A stretch of 64,000 nt of DNA from NCBI GenBank assembly GCA_013214065.1, contig JABSPK010000007.1, positions 1 through 64,000 on the forward strand, read 5' to 3'. This document shows positions 26,928-36,727 of this stretch, piece after piece (positions within the stretch are counted from its first letter, which is position 1; the number at the start of each line of letters is the position of its first letter). Below the pieces are notes generated by a model. That model was not told the origin of the DNA. It saw only the letters and a program-made list of their open reading frames with translations, and made no database searches. Both the position numbers and the translations under genes were made by a program. Source of the DNA: Flavobacteriaceae bacterium. GTDB lineage: Bacteria; Bacteroidota; Bacteroidia; Flavobacteriales; Flavobacteriaceae.

Positions 26928-29288
26928 TTATTCGGTTCTAAGGCTTCGTGCCGGATTGGTTCGGGCCGCTTTGATCGCCTGATAACTTACCGTGACGAAT
27001 GCAATGGCCAAAGCCAGCAATCCGGCCAGGGCGAAAATCCACCATGAGAGATCGATTTTGTATGCGAAATCCTGCAACCAACGGTTCATGGTAAACCATG
27101 ATACAGGAATGGCGATCACCAAGGAAATGGCCACCAGTTTCAAAAAGTCTTGCGACAACAGTGCGGTAATGCCACTTACCGAAGCCCCCAATACTTTACG
27201 GACCCCGATTTCCTTGATGCGGTTTTGGGCCATATAGCTCGCCAAACCGAACAAGCCTAAACAGGAGATAAGGATGGTCAACAAGGTGAACAGGCTGGCC
27301 AACTTCTCGATGCGCTGTTCACTGATGAACTTTCTAGCGTAGTCTTGATCGACGAATTCATACTCGAACGGATAGTTCGGATTGTATTTCTTAAATATGG
27401 TTTCAGCGGCAGCGAGGTTATCGGCGGTCTTTCTATTGGCGTCGAGTTTGATATGCACCATGGTGAACCAGGCCTTGGCCCCTTCGATGACCATGGGCTC
27501 AATTTTTTGAAAAGGGGAATTGAATACGAAATCCTCGACCACACCGATAACGTGCCAATCGATGCCGTTGTCCCTGATGGTCTGCCCCAAGGGCTCCTCA
27601 AAGCCCATAAGGCGCACTGCCGATTCGTTTAATAGCATGGCCGTTGAATCGGTCGGGTACTTTTTTAGATCGAGATCGCGGCCTGAGACCAGACGCAACC
27701 CCATCGTTTTGGTAATTGCTTCATCGGCCACCATGCGATGCACCAAAGTTTTGTTGTCTTCAGGTTTTCCTTGCCATCCGATGTCCCAACTATTGCTCCA
27801 ACTTTCGGTAATCGGCGAATTGGTTTTGGTTACCGACGAAGCGATACCTCCTTCCAACAGTTCGGACTTGATGCTGGTATAGTGCTTTTCGACATCACCC
27901 TCCATTTGCACATATACGAGATGCTCTTTGGTAAAGCCCAATTTTCGATTTTGCACCGAGTCGATTTGTTGTTTTACGACAATGGTCGCGGTGATCAAGA
28001 TGATGGCGACTGCAAATTGGATAACCACCAGGACCTTTCTTGGGGTGATCAGGGCACTCATTTTACTGAAGGTACCCTTCAAGACCGCAGAAGGTTTGAA
28101 GGCCGACAAGTAGAGCGCGGGATAGCTACCCGCCAGAATACCGGTCAACAGGATGATGACCGTTGAAATTCCCCAAAACCATGGGTTTTTCCACTCGATC
28201 GACAACGGGGTATTGATCAATTCGGAAAATGCCGGTAGGGTCAAGACCACGATGACCATGGCTACGGTAGCGGCGAGAGAGGCGATCAAAACGGACTCAC
28301 CGAGAAACTGCCAGACCAAGGCTTTTTTTCGCGCACCGACCACTTTTCGGATACCGACCTCTTTGGCCCTTTTTTCGCTGCGGGCGGTACTTAGGTTCAT
28401 AAAATTGATACAGGCGATGACCAATACCAATAGTGCGATGACCCCGAACAATTTGATGATGTCGATGAGGCCTCCGACTTCCACCCCGTTTTCGAATTCA
28501 TCGTAGAGATGGGTTCTCGAATAAGGGTATAGAAAGGTGACCATATCCGGGGCTTCTTTGTCGTGGTTCTTCCGCAAGGTTTTGATTTTGTCGGAGAAGG
28601 ACGCATAATCGGTGCCTTCTTTCAAAAGGAGGTAGGTGGCAATCGAATTGTTGCTCCAATTGACGTCGTCGTACCCTTTTTGTTTGAGGTAAGCCCAAGG
28701 CATGAGGTATTCGAACCTGAACTCGCTATTGACCGGCGGATCTTCGAGGATGCCGGTAATCTTGAAGGTGTCGGCATTATCTACCTTGACGATTTGCCCA
28801 ACCACGGCTGTGTTACCGAAGAGCTTCTTGGCAAAGGTTTCGGTGACCACCAGCGAATTCACATCCTCCAAGACGGTCGCTGCGTCCCCTTCGATCAATG
28901 GAAAGCTGAAGATGTTCAGAAATGAAGGGTCGACGATGGTTCCATTTGATTTGATGTTCTTATCCCCATGGCTGAACAAAAAGGTGTTTTCATAAAAGTA
29001 ACGTGTGGCCTCTTCGACTTCAGGATAGTCTTTTTTGATCGTGGTGGCCATGACCTTTGGTGTCGAATTCCAAGTCCAGATTTCACCATCGACCTTGTAC
29101 TTATTGTAAACCTGATAGATGCGGTCTTTTTTGGTATGGAATTGGTTGAAACCCATCTCGAAACCCACCCACATCAAGATCAACGCCGTGACCGCCAAAC
29201 CAATGGAAAGGCCGAAAATGTTCAAGAATGAAAAGCTCTTGTTTCTTAATAGGTTTCTCCAGGCGATTTTCAAATAGTTCTTAAACAT
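26928..29288 (-). CDS. FtsX/MacB-type ABC permease 8
   Basis: 786 aa, the shortest of the set. Its N-terminus (MFKNYLKIAWRNLLRNKSF) and first FtsX motif (MNLSTARSEKRAKEVGIRK) most resemble permease 1 at 44029, suggesting these two keep the ancestral type at opposite ends of the array. The first core has KVDNADTFKITGILEDPP, typical of MacB cores. It ends NPARSLRTE. The leader CAAAAAACGAAAGACC precedes the ATG. Confidence 0.9.
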   Translation of the reverse strand: MFKNYLKIAWRNLLRNKSFSFLNIFGLSIGLAVTALILMWVGFEMGFNQFHTKKDRIYQVYNKYKVDGEIWTWNSTPKVMATTIKKDYPEVEEATRYFYENTFLFSHGDKNIKSNGTIVDPSFLNIFSFPLIEGDAATVLEDVNSLVVTETFAKKLFGNTAVVGQIVKVDNADTFKITGILEDPPVNSEFRFEYLMPWAYLKQKGYDDVNWSNNSIATYLLLKEGTDYASFSDKIKTLRKNHDKEAPDMVTFLYPYSRTHLYDEFENGVEVGGLIDIIKLFGVIALLVLVIACINFMNLSTARSEKRAKEVGIRKVVGARKKALVWQFLGESVLIASLAATVAMVIVVLTLPAFSELINTPLSIEWKNPWFWGISTVIILLTGILAGSYPALYLSAFKPSAVLKGTFSKMSALITPRKVLVVIQFAVAIILITATIVVKQQIDSVQNRKLGFTKEHLVYVQMEGDVEKHYTSIKSELLEGGIASSVTKTNSPITESWSNSWDIGWQGKPEDNKTLVHRMVADEAITKTMGLRLVSGRDLDLKKYPTDSTAMLLNESAVRLMGFEEPLGQTIRDNGIDWHVIGVVEDFVFNSPFQKIEPMVIEGAKAWFTMVHIKLDANRKTADNLAAAETIFKKYNPNYPFEYEFVDQDYARKFISEQRIEKLASLFTLLTILISCLGLFGLASYMAQNRIKEIGVRKVLGASVSGITALLSQDFLKLVAISLVIAIPVSWFTMNRWLQDFAYKIDLSWWIFALAGLLALAIAFVTVSYQAIKAARTNPARSLRTE

Positions 29289-29309
29289 GGTCTTTCGTTT
29301 TTTGTTGGA

Positions 29310-31694
29310 TTATTCGGTGCGCAGGCTTTTTGTCGGATTGGCCATGGCGGCTTTTATGGTCTGTAAACCAAGGGTCAATGCAGTGATCAACAGGGCGATC
29401 AAACCGGCCAAGACGAACATCCACCATTGGATGCTAATGCTATAGGCGAAACTATCGAGCCAAGCCCCCATCAGGAAACCTGCGGCAGGAAAGGCGATCA
29501 AGGCAGCGATACCGACCAACAGGATGTAATCACGCGATAAGAGCATTACGATGCGTACGACACTTGCTCCCAATACTTTTCGAATTCCGATTTCCTTGAT
29601 TTTCCGTTTGGTTAAGAAAGAGATCAACCCGAACAGCCCAAGACAGGAGATGAAAATGGCCAGAAGTGCGATGATGTTCACCGTCTTCAGCATGCCCTCG
29701 ATCAATTGGTATTGGGCGCTGACCATTTCGGTCAATGGTGATTGTTCATAGTCCCTGCGTGAAGCGATGTTCTTAAAGGCAGTGGCCACTTGGGCTCCGA
29801 CCGAAGCTTCTTGTCCTTCGACCACTCGAATGCTGAGGTAGCGATGGTATGCCAATGCGTCTTTGTCTCGATAGATGTGGACCAAGGGCTCGACCGCATT
29901 CTGCATGTCTTCATAATGGAAATCCTTGACGACACCTACGATTTGATGGCCTGGCCCATCATCGCCCTTGTATTTCAAACGCCTTCCTTCGATGCTTTCC
30001 CATCCGAAGGCCCGCATGGCGGCCTCATTGATGATTACAGGTTGTTCATCGGCCTCGTCTAACTGCATGTCAAAGTCACGGCCCATCCGAATCGGGATGT
30101 CAAGGGTCTTGAAATAGGCATCATCGGCATAAGATCGCCGTAGACGCACATCTTTTTCGGTCGCCGGGTCGTAATAGTTGGTGTAGTTGAAATAATAATC
30201 TGAAGGCACCCCCTGACTGGTCGCAACGTTCGTAACGTATGGATTGGCCTCCAGCTCATCGAGGAGTCCCCGGAAACTCGAAAGGGCAGCATCTTGATTT
30301 TCAAATTCCAAATCGATTTTTCCGACCAAAACCCGATGGCGTTCAAACCCAAGATCGGCACTTTTCATAAAGCCGATTTGGTCGTTTAAGATGATCGCAA
30401 CGCAAATGAACAGGATCGCGATTACGAATTGCATGATGATAAAGGAATTGCGCAAAATGAAGTTGTTCTTCATCTGAACGGCTTTTCCTTTGATACCCAG
30501 CGACACCGGGACTTTGATAAAGCGCAATGCCGGAAAGATACCAACGGAAAGGGTGGCAAGAAGCCCGATCAAGGCAATGGCCAGGAGAACAGGGTAATCG
30601 TTGACGAAATCGAAAGAGATGCTCCCGAACTCCGCACCGAAAACCGCATTCATTCTTGGGAGGTTCACAAAGAGAAAAAGCACTGTCGAAATAATGATGG
30701 AAATAAAGACCAAAATCCCATTTTCAACACAGAATTGGGTCAGCACATTGCTATTGTTGCCCCCGAGCACCTTGCGTACGGCGATGTTCTTGGTTCTCCG
30801 GAACATGGTCGAAGCGTTTAGGTTTAAAAGATTGACCAAGATGATGAGCAACACAAAGAACGAAGCCGCTATGGCCCCACCGATAATGGTTTCGACCACG
30901 GGGATCGCATCCATCCGGAATTCGTTATAGGGTTTGACCTCGATCCGGGCAATGGGATCCGGATCTGCATAGTGTGCTTGGGCCAATTGACCGATACGCT
31001 GTTCGAAAGCCGCGATATCACTACCGGGCCGCAACTTGAAGAACACCGGAGAAAAACTGTTGCCCCAATCGGTCTGGCTTTTGAATGTCGGATTGTCTTT
31101 CAGTAAGGTGTTGGGTAGCAATACCCCCAAACGAAAAGAGCTATACGGACTGATAGGTTCCAGAACACCGGTTACGGTGATGTTAAGGGTGTCGGCAGCG
31201 ATCAAGGTTTGGCCCACCGGATTCACATCACCGAATATCTGTTTGCTCACCTTATCGGTCAAAACGATCGAATACTTGTTTTGCAAGGCCGTTTGTTGGT
31301 CGCCGTATTTCAGCGGAAGGCTGAATACCTCAAAGAAATCGGGATCGCAGTAGTCGGTACGGTTTTGAAACTCCTTTTCCCCATATTCCAACCAAATGTT
31401 TCCCCAGCCGTGTAGTGGCGTGCCGGCCAATACTTCGGGGGAAGTGCTAACCACCTTTTCCAGCATCGGATAGGGCACACTGCGATAGTCGTCACCGTCT
31501 TTAAGATAGGTTTTGAGGTAATGGATGTTTTCGATATCCTGTATCGGGGCTTCAGCGGTATAGTAGGCATAGACCGAAAACAACAAGGTCAAGACACTTG
31601 AAATACCGATGCTCAAACCAACAAGGTTCAATACCGACAAGGTTTTGTTCTTCCAAAGATTCCGTAACGAGATCTTGATATGGTTCTTAAGCAT
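29310..31694 (-). CDS. FtsX/MacB-type ABC permease 7 (first of second unit)
   Basis: 794 aa and the most divergent copy. The first FtsX motif is NLNASTMFRRTKNIAVRKVLGG instead of the usual N-L-S-T-A form, and the N-terminal periplasmic part has an unusual opening (AYYTAEAPIQDIENIHYLKTY). It also carries NRTDYCDPDFF with a lone cysteine. It begins after the array's only long gap (158 nt), which holds promoter signals, so it probably heads a second transcript covering permeases 7-10 and ATPase 2. It ends NPTKSLRTE. Confidence 0.9.
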   Translation of the reverse strand: MLKNHIKISLRNLWKNKTLSVLNLVGLSIGISSVLTLLFSVYAYYTAEAPIQDIENIHYLKTYLKDGDDYRSVPYPMLEKVVSTSPEVLAGTPLHGWGNIWLEYGEKEFQNRTDYCDPDFFEVFSLPLKYGDQQTALQNKYSIVLTDKVSKQIFGDVNPVGQTLIAADTLNITVTGVLEPISPYSSFRLGVLLPNTLLKDNPTFKSQTDWGNSFSPVFFKLRPGSDIAAFEQRIGQLAQAHYADPDPIARIEVKPYNEFRMDAIPVVETIIGGAIAASFFVLLIILVNLLNLNASTMFRRTKNIAVRKVLGGNNSNVLTQFCVENGILVFISIIISTVLFLFVNLPRMNAVFGAEFGSISFDFVNDYPVLLAIALIGLLATLSVGIFPALRFIKVPVSLGIKGKAVQMKNNFILRNSFIIMQFVIAILFICVAIILNDQIGFMKSADLGFERHRVLVGKIDLEFENQDAALSSFRGLLDELEANPYVTNVATSQGVPSDYYFNYTNYYDPATEKDVRLRRSYADDAYFKTLDIPIRMGRDFDMQLDEADEQPVIINEAAMRAFGWESIEGRRLKYKGDDGPGHQIVGVVKDFHYEDMQNAVEPLVHIYRDKDALAYHRYLSIRVVEGQEASVGAQVATAFKNIASRRDYEQSPLTEMVSAQYQLIEGMLKTVNIIALLAIFISCLGLFGLISFLTKRKIKEIGIRKVLGASVVRIVMLLSRDYILLVGIAALIAFPAAGFLMGAWLDSFAYSISIQWWMFVLAGLIALLITALTLGLQTIKAAMANPTKSLRTE

Positions 31695-31730
31695 GACTGC
31701 TCGTTTTTTGAGTGATACTTAAGGACTATA

Positions 31731-31742
31731 AATTATTGTGCC
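31731..31742 (-). promoter_or_regulatory. Sigma-54-like -24 box, possible second-unit promoter
   Basis: On the minus strand TTTTGGCAC (-24 region, GG at 31742-31741) is followed at the right distance by TTTAT, which lacks the -12 GC. An overlapping vegetative-type pair also exists: TTG-N19-TAGTTGTG (about 31772-31743, one mismatch). Two palindromes lie 55-92 bp upstream of the -24 box. Confidence 0.4.
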
Positions 31743-31796
31743 AAAACACAACTAAATGAAAATGAGCTGATTACAAACACCAGGCATTTAAAAAGC

Positions 31797-31833
31797 GTAA
31801 AATAATTTGACACATTCCGTCTAAATAATTTAC
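31797..31833. promoter_or_regulatory. Pair of 15-bp palindromes upstream of permease 7
   Basis: GTAAAATAATTTGAC (31797-31811) and GTCTAAATAATTTAC (31819-31833). Both are 15-mers of GT-N11-AC form, start to start 22 bp. They match in length, form and spacing the pair upstream of tolC (49887-49923), so they are probable binding sites for the adjacent NtrC-type activator. Confidence 0.55.
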
Positions 31834-31852
31834 ACCTTATGAAGTGGTGGTA

Positions 31853-34237
31853 TCATTCGGAATGCAGGCTATCTACCGGATTCGATGTAGCGGCCTGAAA
31901 ACTTTGGAATGCGATCGACAAAAAGGCCACGGCCATGGCCAAGAAAGCAACACTCCCTAAGGTCACCATATTTAGGTCGGTTCGGTACACGTAGCTTTGC
32001 AACCATTGCTCGATGAAATAGTACGCTATCGGTGCCGCGATCAAAAAGGCGATCAAAATTTGACGGAATACACAGGTGGCAAGGAGTTTTAAGATTCCAG
32101 AGACCGAACTTCCCATCACTTTTCGAATACTGATTTCCTTGGCGCGTTGCGCGATTTGAAAAGATACCATGCCGAATAGGCCCATAGCGGCAATGAACAG
32201 GGCCAATGCGGTAAAGATATTGAATGCCTTACCCAGCCGCTGTTCTTCTTCATAGAACTGCATATAGCTTTCTTCGACCATACGTACTTCATAAGGTACG
32301 ATCGGAACGATACCCTTCATGGTTTCGACAATATATTCAGAAGTATTCGCGTAATCTTCCATGTCGATATTCAAAATCACATGACCGAAGTTTCTGGTGA
32401 AATCGGGGGTTCTCAATGCCATGAAAAGCGGTTCGATGGCTTGATCGAAGGTCTTGAGGTGAAAATCCTTCAGAACCCCGATGACTTTCCCATTGGCAAA
32501 TGATTTTCCTACGGGTTCCTTCCAGCCCAATTTCTTGACCGCGGCATCATTCAATAAATAGGCGGTGGAGTCTGACGGGACTTCCTTCGAAAAACTGCGC
32601 CCTTGAACGATTTCCATACCGAAAATCCCCAAGAAGTCATGGTCTACATACGACCTAAAGACATAAAGCGGGGCGTTGTCAACATTCCCTTCCCATTCCG
32701 TAATAGGGCCTTGACTATTTACGTCAAAGGGGAGTTGGGACGTCAGGGAAACGTTTTTGATCGATGGATGTTCCAACAATTTCTGTTTTAGCACCTCTTG
32801 TTTTTCAGTGATTTCCGATTCAAAGTAGCGCACATGAACCAGTCGTTTGTTGGAATACCCCAGGTCTTTGTTTTGAATGTAATGCAATTGTTGGTATACC
32901 ACCACACTTGCTATGGCCAAGGCGATCGCCACCGTGAACTGACCGACAACAAGCACGTTTTTTAAACCCACCCCTTTTTTACGACCTTTAAGAAAATTGC
33001 CCTTCAAGGCTTTCACAGGGCCGATTCCCGACAAGAACAAAGCAGGGTAGATACCCGCAAGCAACCCGGTCAAAACGGTAGCAAGTAAGAGTGGTAAGAG
33101 GGTCGGTAGTTGGGTGACAAGACCAAAATCGATATCGCGGTTCAAAATCGCATTGAAATAGGGCAGTAAAAAATAAGCCATTACCAAGGCACAGGCCAAG
33201 CCGGCAAAGACCATGAAGAACGATTCGCCGAGGTATTGAACGATCAGAATGGAACGTTTTGCCCCTAAGACTTTGCTGACCCCGACCTCCTTGGCCCTTT
33301 TTGCCGATTTGGAGGTGGCTAAGTTGGTATAATTGACTGCGGGGAGTACCAGAATGAACACTGCAATGAGAGCGAAGAGGTTGATGACCTTCAGATTGCC
33401 ATTGACTGCTAGTTCCTTATTCATTTTTGACTTCAAGTGGATGTCGACCACGGGTTGTAGTTTGTATTCGGGATAGAATTCAAACCCTTGATTGGCATAG
33501 GCAGGTTTGGTAATGGCTTCGTACACCTTCATTTTTTGTTCCAAGGCCTTGTAGGCCTCGGGGGCATTGGTGGTCAAGTAGGTATGGTAGTTGTTACTTA
33601 CCCAGAACCCAACGTCGTTGGGGTAGTAGGCCTGACTTTTATACGAAACGATGAATTCATAAGTAAAATGTTGGTTTTTCGGTGGGTCCGCTACGATGCC
33701 CTTGACCGTAAAGGCGCGGCCGTCGCCAAAGGTCAACACCTCGTCTATGGGTGAGCCGGTCCCAAAGTACTTTTTGGCCAAAGATTCGGTCAATAGGATG
33801 TTGTCGGGGTCTTCCAAGGCTTTTTGGGCGTTCCCTTCTTGAACTTCGGTGGTAAAGACATTGAAAAAGGAACTATCGGTAAACAGTCCGCGATGGACGG
33901 AAGAGAACTCGTCTTTGATCAACAAAGCCATACCGGTGTTCAGGTTGGTGACATGTTCGACTTCCGGAAAATCTTCCAAAAGTGCCTCCCCCAGGGGCAA
34001 GGGGGCCAAGGCGAAGAAATCGGTGCCTTGATAGCTGTTGCCTTTTTGCTGCTGAACGATCCGAAAGATGCTATCCGATTTTTCATGGTGGCGGTCGTAG
34101 CTTCGTTCGAAGTTCACGTACATCGTCAACAACACGAAACAGGTCATGGCGATGGTAATGCCGGTAAGATTGATCGCCAGATAGGACTTGTTCTTCAACA
34201 GGTTTCTCCAGGCAAGCTTGAGTTGGTTTTTGAACAT
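31853..34237 (-). CDS. FtsX/MacB-type ABC permease 6 (last of first unit)
   Basis: 794 aa. Distinct from its neighbours in the first FtsX segment (NYTNLATSKSAKRAKEVGVSKVLGA) and in a periplasmic core opening YVNFERSYDRHHEKSDSIFR. The second-half cytoplasmic motif reads AKEISIRKVMGSS, where nearly all others have EIGIRKVLGA. It ends NPVDSLHSE. Followed by the 158-nt gap; 21 nt downstream of permease 5. Its leader lacks the AAAAAACGA element. Confidence 0.9.
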   Translation of the reverse strand: MFKNQLKLAWRNLLKNKSYLAINLTGITIAMTCFVLLTMYVNFERSYDRHHEKSDSIFRIVQQQKGNSYQGTDFFALAPLPLGEALLEDFPEVEHVTNLNTGMALLIKDEFSSVHRGLFTDSSFFNVFTTEVQEGNAQKALEDPDNILLTESLAKKYFGTGSPIDEVLTFGDGRAFTVKGIVADPPKNQHFTYEFIVSYKSQAYYPNDVGFWVSNNYHTYLTTNAPEAYKALEQKMKVYEAITKPAYANQGFEFYPEYKLQPVVDIHLKSKMNKELAVNGNLKVINLFALIAVFILVLPAVNYTNLATSKSAKRAKEVGVSKVLGAKRSILIVQYLGESFFMVFAGLACALVMAYFLLPYFNAILNRDIDFGLVTQLPTLLPLLLATVLTGLLAGIYPALFLSGIGPVKALKGNFLKGRKKGVGLKNVLVVGQFTVAIALAIASVVVYQQLHYIQNKDLGYSNKRLVHVRYFESEITEKQEVLKQKLLEHPSIKNVSLTSQLPFDVNSQGPITEWEGNVDNAPLYVFRSYVDHDFLGIFGMEIVQGRSFSKEVPSDSTAYLLNDAAVKKLGWKEPVGKSFANGKVIGVLKDFHLKTFDQAIEPLFMALRTPDFTRNFGHVILNIDMEDYANTSEYIVETMKGIVPIVPYEVRMVEESYMQFYEEEQRLGKAFNIFTALALFIAAMGLFGMVSFQIAQRAKEISIRKVMGSSVSGILKLLATCVFRQILIAFLIAAPIAYYFIEQWLQSYVYRTDLNMVTLGSVAFLAMAVAFLSIAFQSFQAATSNPVDSLHSE

Positions 34238-34258
34238 GATAGTCTGTAATTGCGTTGT

Positions 34259-36697
34259 TTATTCGGCCCTTAAACTCTTTACAGGATTGACGATGGCGGC
34301 TTTGATGCTTTGATACCCGACGGTAACAACGGCGATCGAAATGGCTAAAAGGGCGGCCATAAGCAACATCCACCATTGGATTTCGATACGGTATGAAAAG
34401 TCTTCAAGCCATTTGTTCATAGCAAACCACCCTATGGGCAGGGCAATGACAATGGCGATACCGACCATCTTCAGAAAGTCGGTGGTCAGGCGATAGGAAA
34501 TCTGGCCAACGCTAGCCCCCAAGACTTTCCGTATCCCGATTTCCTTGGTCCGCTTTTGTGCATTGAAGGTGGCCAGGCCGAAAAGACCCAGACAAGCGAT
34601 CAGGATCGAAAGAACGGTGAATATCGAAAAGATACTACCGAGCCGTTGTTCCGATTCGAAACTTCGGTTGAAGGAGTCGTCCATAAAATAGTAATTGAAC
34701 GGTTGACCAGGGGCAATACCGTTCCAGACCGATTGGATGTCGGTAACCGCCGCGGCGATGTCTTGGGCTTCGATTTTTATGGCTATGGATGCCGGAAACC
34801 GGCCAATACTAAGGAAGAGGGCTTCGATATTATGGCGCATCGAACTGTAGTGGAAATCCTTGATGACCCCGATGATGGTCTGGTAGCTGATGCTTTCGTC
34901 ATTGGCCCCCAAATCGGAAGAGATGCGTAAGCCCAAGGCTTGCTCAGCGCTGACGTTCAATGTACGCAGTGCAGCTTCGTTGATGATAACAGCGGTCGAA
35001 TCGGTCGAAATGGATTGGTCGAAATCACGACCGGCAACCAGTTCCAAGCCTAAGGTGGCGATATAATCATGATCCACGCTCCAGTTTTCGACATTGATGG
35101 CATCTTCCTGATCGCGAGACCCTTCTTTGAAAAATGTCTGCCCGGTGCGTGCCGATGGGGTCGGTAGAAAACTACTCAAAGTCGCGTTTTTCACCTGTGA
35201 CAATCGCTTTAGCTCCCGCTTTAAGACCAATTCTTGGCCATTGGCATTGTTCACATCATCCAAAACCAAAATTTGGTCTTTGTCGTACCCTAGTTCCTTG
35301 CTTTGGATAAAACCCAGTTGTTGATTGACCACCACCGTGGCTACGATCAACAGTATGGAAACCGCGAACTGGAAAACGACCAAGGATTTTCTAATGTTGT
35401 TGCCACCGACGTTGGTGAGCCCACTTCCCTTGAGTACTTTGACCGGGATGAAGCGCGACATAAAGAAGGCGGGATAGGTGCCCGACAATAACCCTAGTAT
35501 CACGGTCGTGGTCAATAAGATCATCCAGAACAGCGGTTCCGCAAAGGGTATGGCGATCGCTTTGCCGGCCAATTCATTGAACATCGGCAGTACTAAAAAT
35601 GCCAGTCCTACGGCGACCAACAGGGATAGGAAACAGATCAATCCCGATTCGATCAAAAACTGACGGACCAAATCGCTCTTATTGCTGCCCAAGGTTTTAC
35701 GGACCCCCACTTCCTTGGCCCTTTTTAAGGAACCTGCCGTAGAAAGGTTCATGAAATTGACCATGGCCAATACCACCAAAAACAGGGCCACGAAAGAAAG
35801 GATGTATATGTTTTGGATACTGCCGTTCGCGCTGAGTTCCGATTTCATTTTGGAATGTAAATGGATATCGGTCAATGGCATGGTCGTGTAATCGAGAAAA
35901 TTGCCCGACGCACGAAATGAAGCTTCCGTCATGCCCGGGTAAAAATCCTGTATCCATGGAATCAAGTAGCGCCCCATCAAAGAGTCGAGACCTTCTTGAA
36001 AAGCCACCATATCGGCCCCAGGCACCATTTTAACGAAGGTATAATACGTTAAGCTTCCCCAGTGGCCGACCTGTGCGAATCGGTAACTCGGCATCGACAT
36101 GAAGACCGTGTGGTCGCGCAAGAAGGAGTTCTTGGGAAGGTCTTCAATGACACCGGTCACTAAAAAGGTTTCGTCATTGTTGACCACCATATTTTGACCG
36201 ACGGCATTGGTCACGCCAAAGTGTTTTTCTGCGGCCGAACGGGTCAAGACCATGGTGTTGGGTTGGGTCAGGGCGCTTTTCGCATCCCCATCGATCAAGC
36301 GGATGCCAAAGAATTTGAAAAAGGTCGAATCGGCAAAGGTAGTCCGCTCTTCTTTGACGTTCGAACTTACGTTCGCCTTTCGGATGAGTAGGCTGCCTTG
36401 GTCCCTGAACCGGGTGGCCAACTCGACTTGCGGGTAATCACGCATCAATGTTCCGGCCATGGGTTCGGGAGCTTCGGCAAGTTGCTCGGGCAACCCACCG
36501 AATTGTACGTCGGCATCGATTCGGTAGATGCGTTCGGCGTCGGCGAACATGGTATCAAAACCCAATTCATCATGTATGAACAGACCGATCAGTAGGGCCC
36601 CTGCCATACCTATGGCAAGTCCGAAGGTATTGAGAAAGGTGAAAAAGGGTTGCTTTTTCAGGCTTCTCCAGGCGATTTTCAGATAGTTTTTGAACAT
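34259..36697 (-). CDS. FtsX/MacB-type ABC permease 5
   Basis: 812 aa, the longest copy. It is a clear tandem duplicate of permease 4 (36728): shared KKQPF, DTMFADAERI/DTMFANAERI, GKTYP-free cores with identical order of blocks, NFMNLSTA(G/Y)SLKRAKEVG, RKTLGSNK and QLG/QLHFIQ(S/N)K(E/D)LGY(D/E)KDQ. Sequence differs mainly in the periplasmic cores, so substrate contacts have probably diverged. It ends NPVKSLRAE. Confidence 0.9.
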   Translation of the reverse strand: MFKNYLKIAWRSLKKQPFFTFLNTFGLAIGMAGALLIGLFIHDELGFDTMFADAERIYRIDADVQFGGLPEQLAEAPEPMAGTLMRDYPQVELATRFRDQGSLLIRKANVSSNVKEERTTFADSTFFKFFGIRLIDGDAKSALTQPNTMVLTRSAAEKHFGVTNAVGQNMVVNNDETFLVTGVIEDLPKNSFLRDHTVFMSMPSYRFAQVGHWGSLTYYTFVKMVPGADMVAFQEGLDSLMGRYLIPWIQDFYPGMTEASFRASGNFLDYTTMPLTDIHLHSKMKSELSANGSIQNIYILSFVALFLVVLAMVNFMNLSTAGSLKRAKEVGVRKTLGSNKSDLVRQFLIESGLICFLSLLVAVGLAFLVLPMFNELAGKAIAIPFAEPLFWMILLTTTVILGLLSGTYPAFFMSRFIPVKVLKGSGLTNVGGNNIRKSLVVFQFAVSILLIVATVVVNQQLGFIQSKELGYDKDQILVLDDVNNANGQELVLKRELKRLSQVKNATLSSFLPTPSARTGQTFFKEGSRDQEDAINVENWSVDHDYIATLGLELVAGRDFDQSISTDSTAVIINEAALRTLNVSAEQALGLRISSDLGANDESISYQTIIGVIKDFHYSSMRHNIEALFLSIGRFPASIAIKIEAQDIAAAVTDIQSVWNGIAPGQPFNYYFMDDSFNRSFESEQRLGSIFSIFTVLSILIACLGLFGLATFNAQKRTKEIGIRKVLGASVGQISYRLTTDFLKMVGIAIVIALPIGWFAMNKWLEDFSYRIEIQWWMLLMAALLAISIAVVTVGYQSIKAAIVNPVKSLRAE

Positions 36698-36727
36698 GAT
36701 GATGGATTTTTGATTGATGCTATTTCA

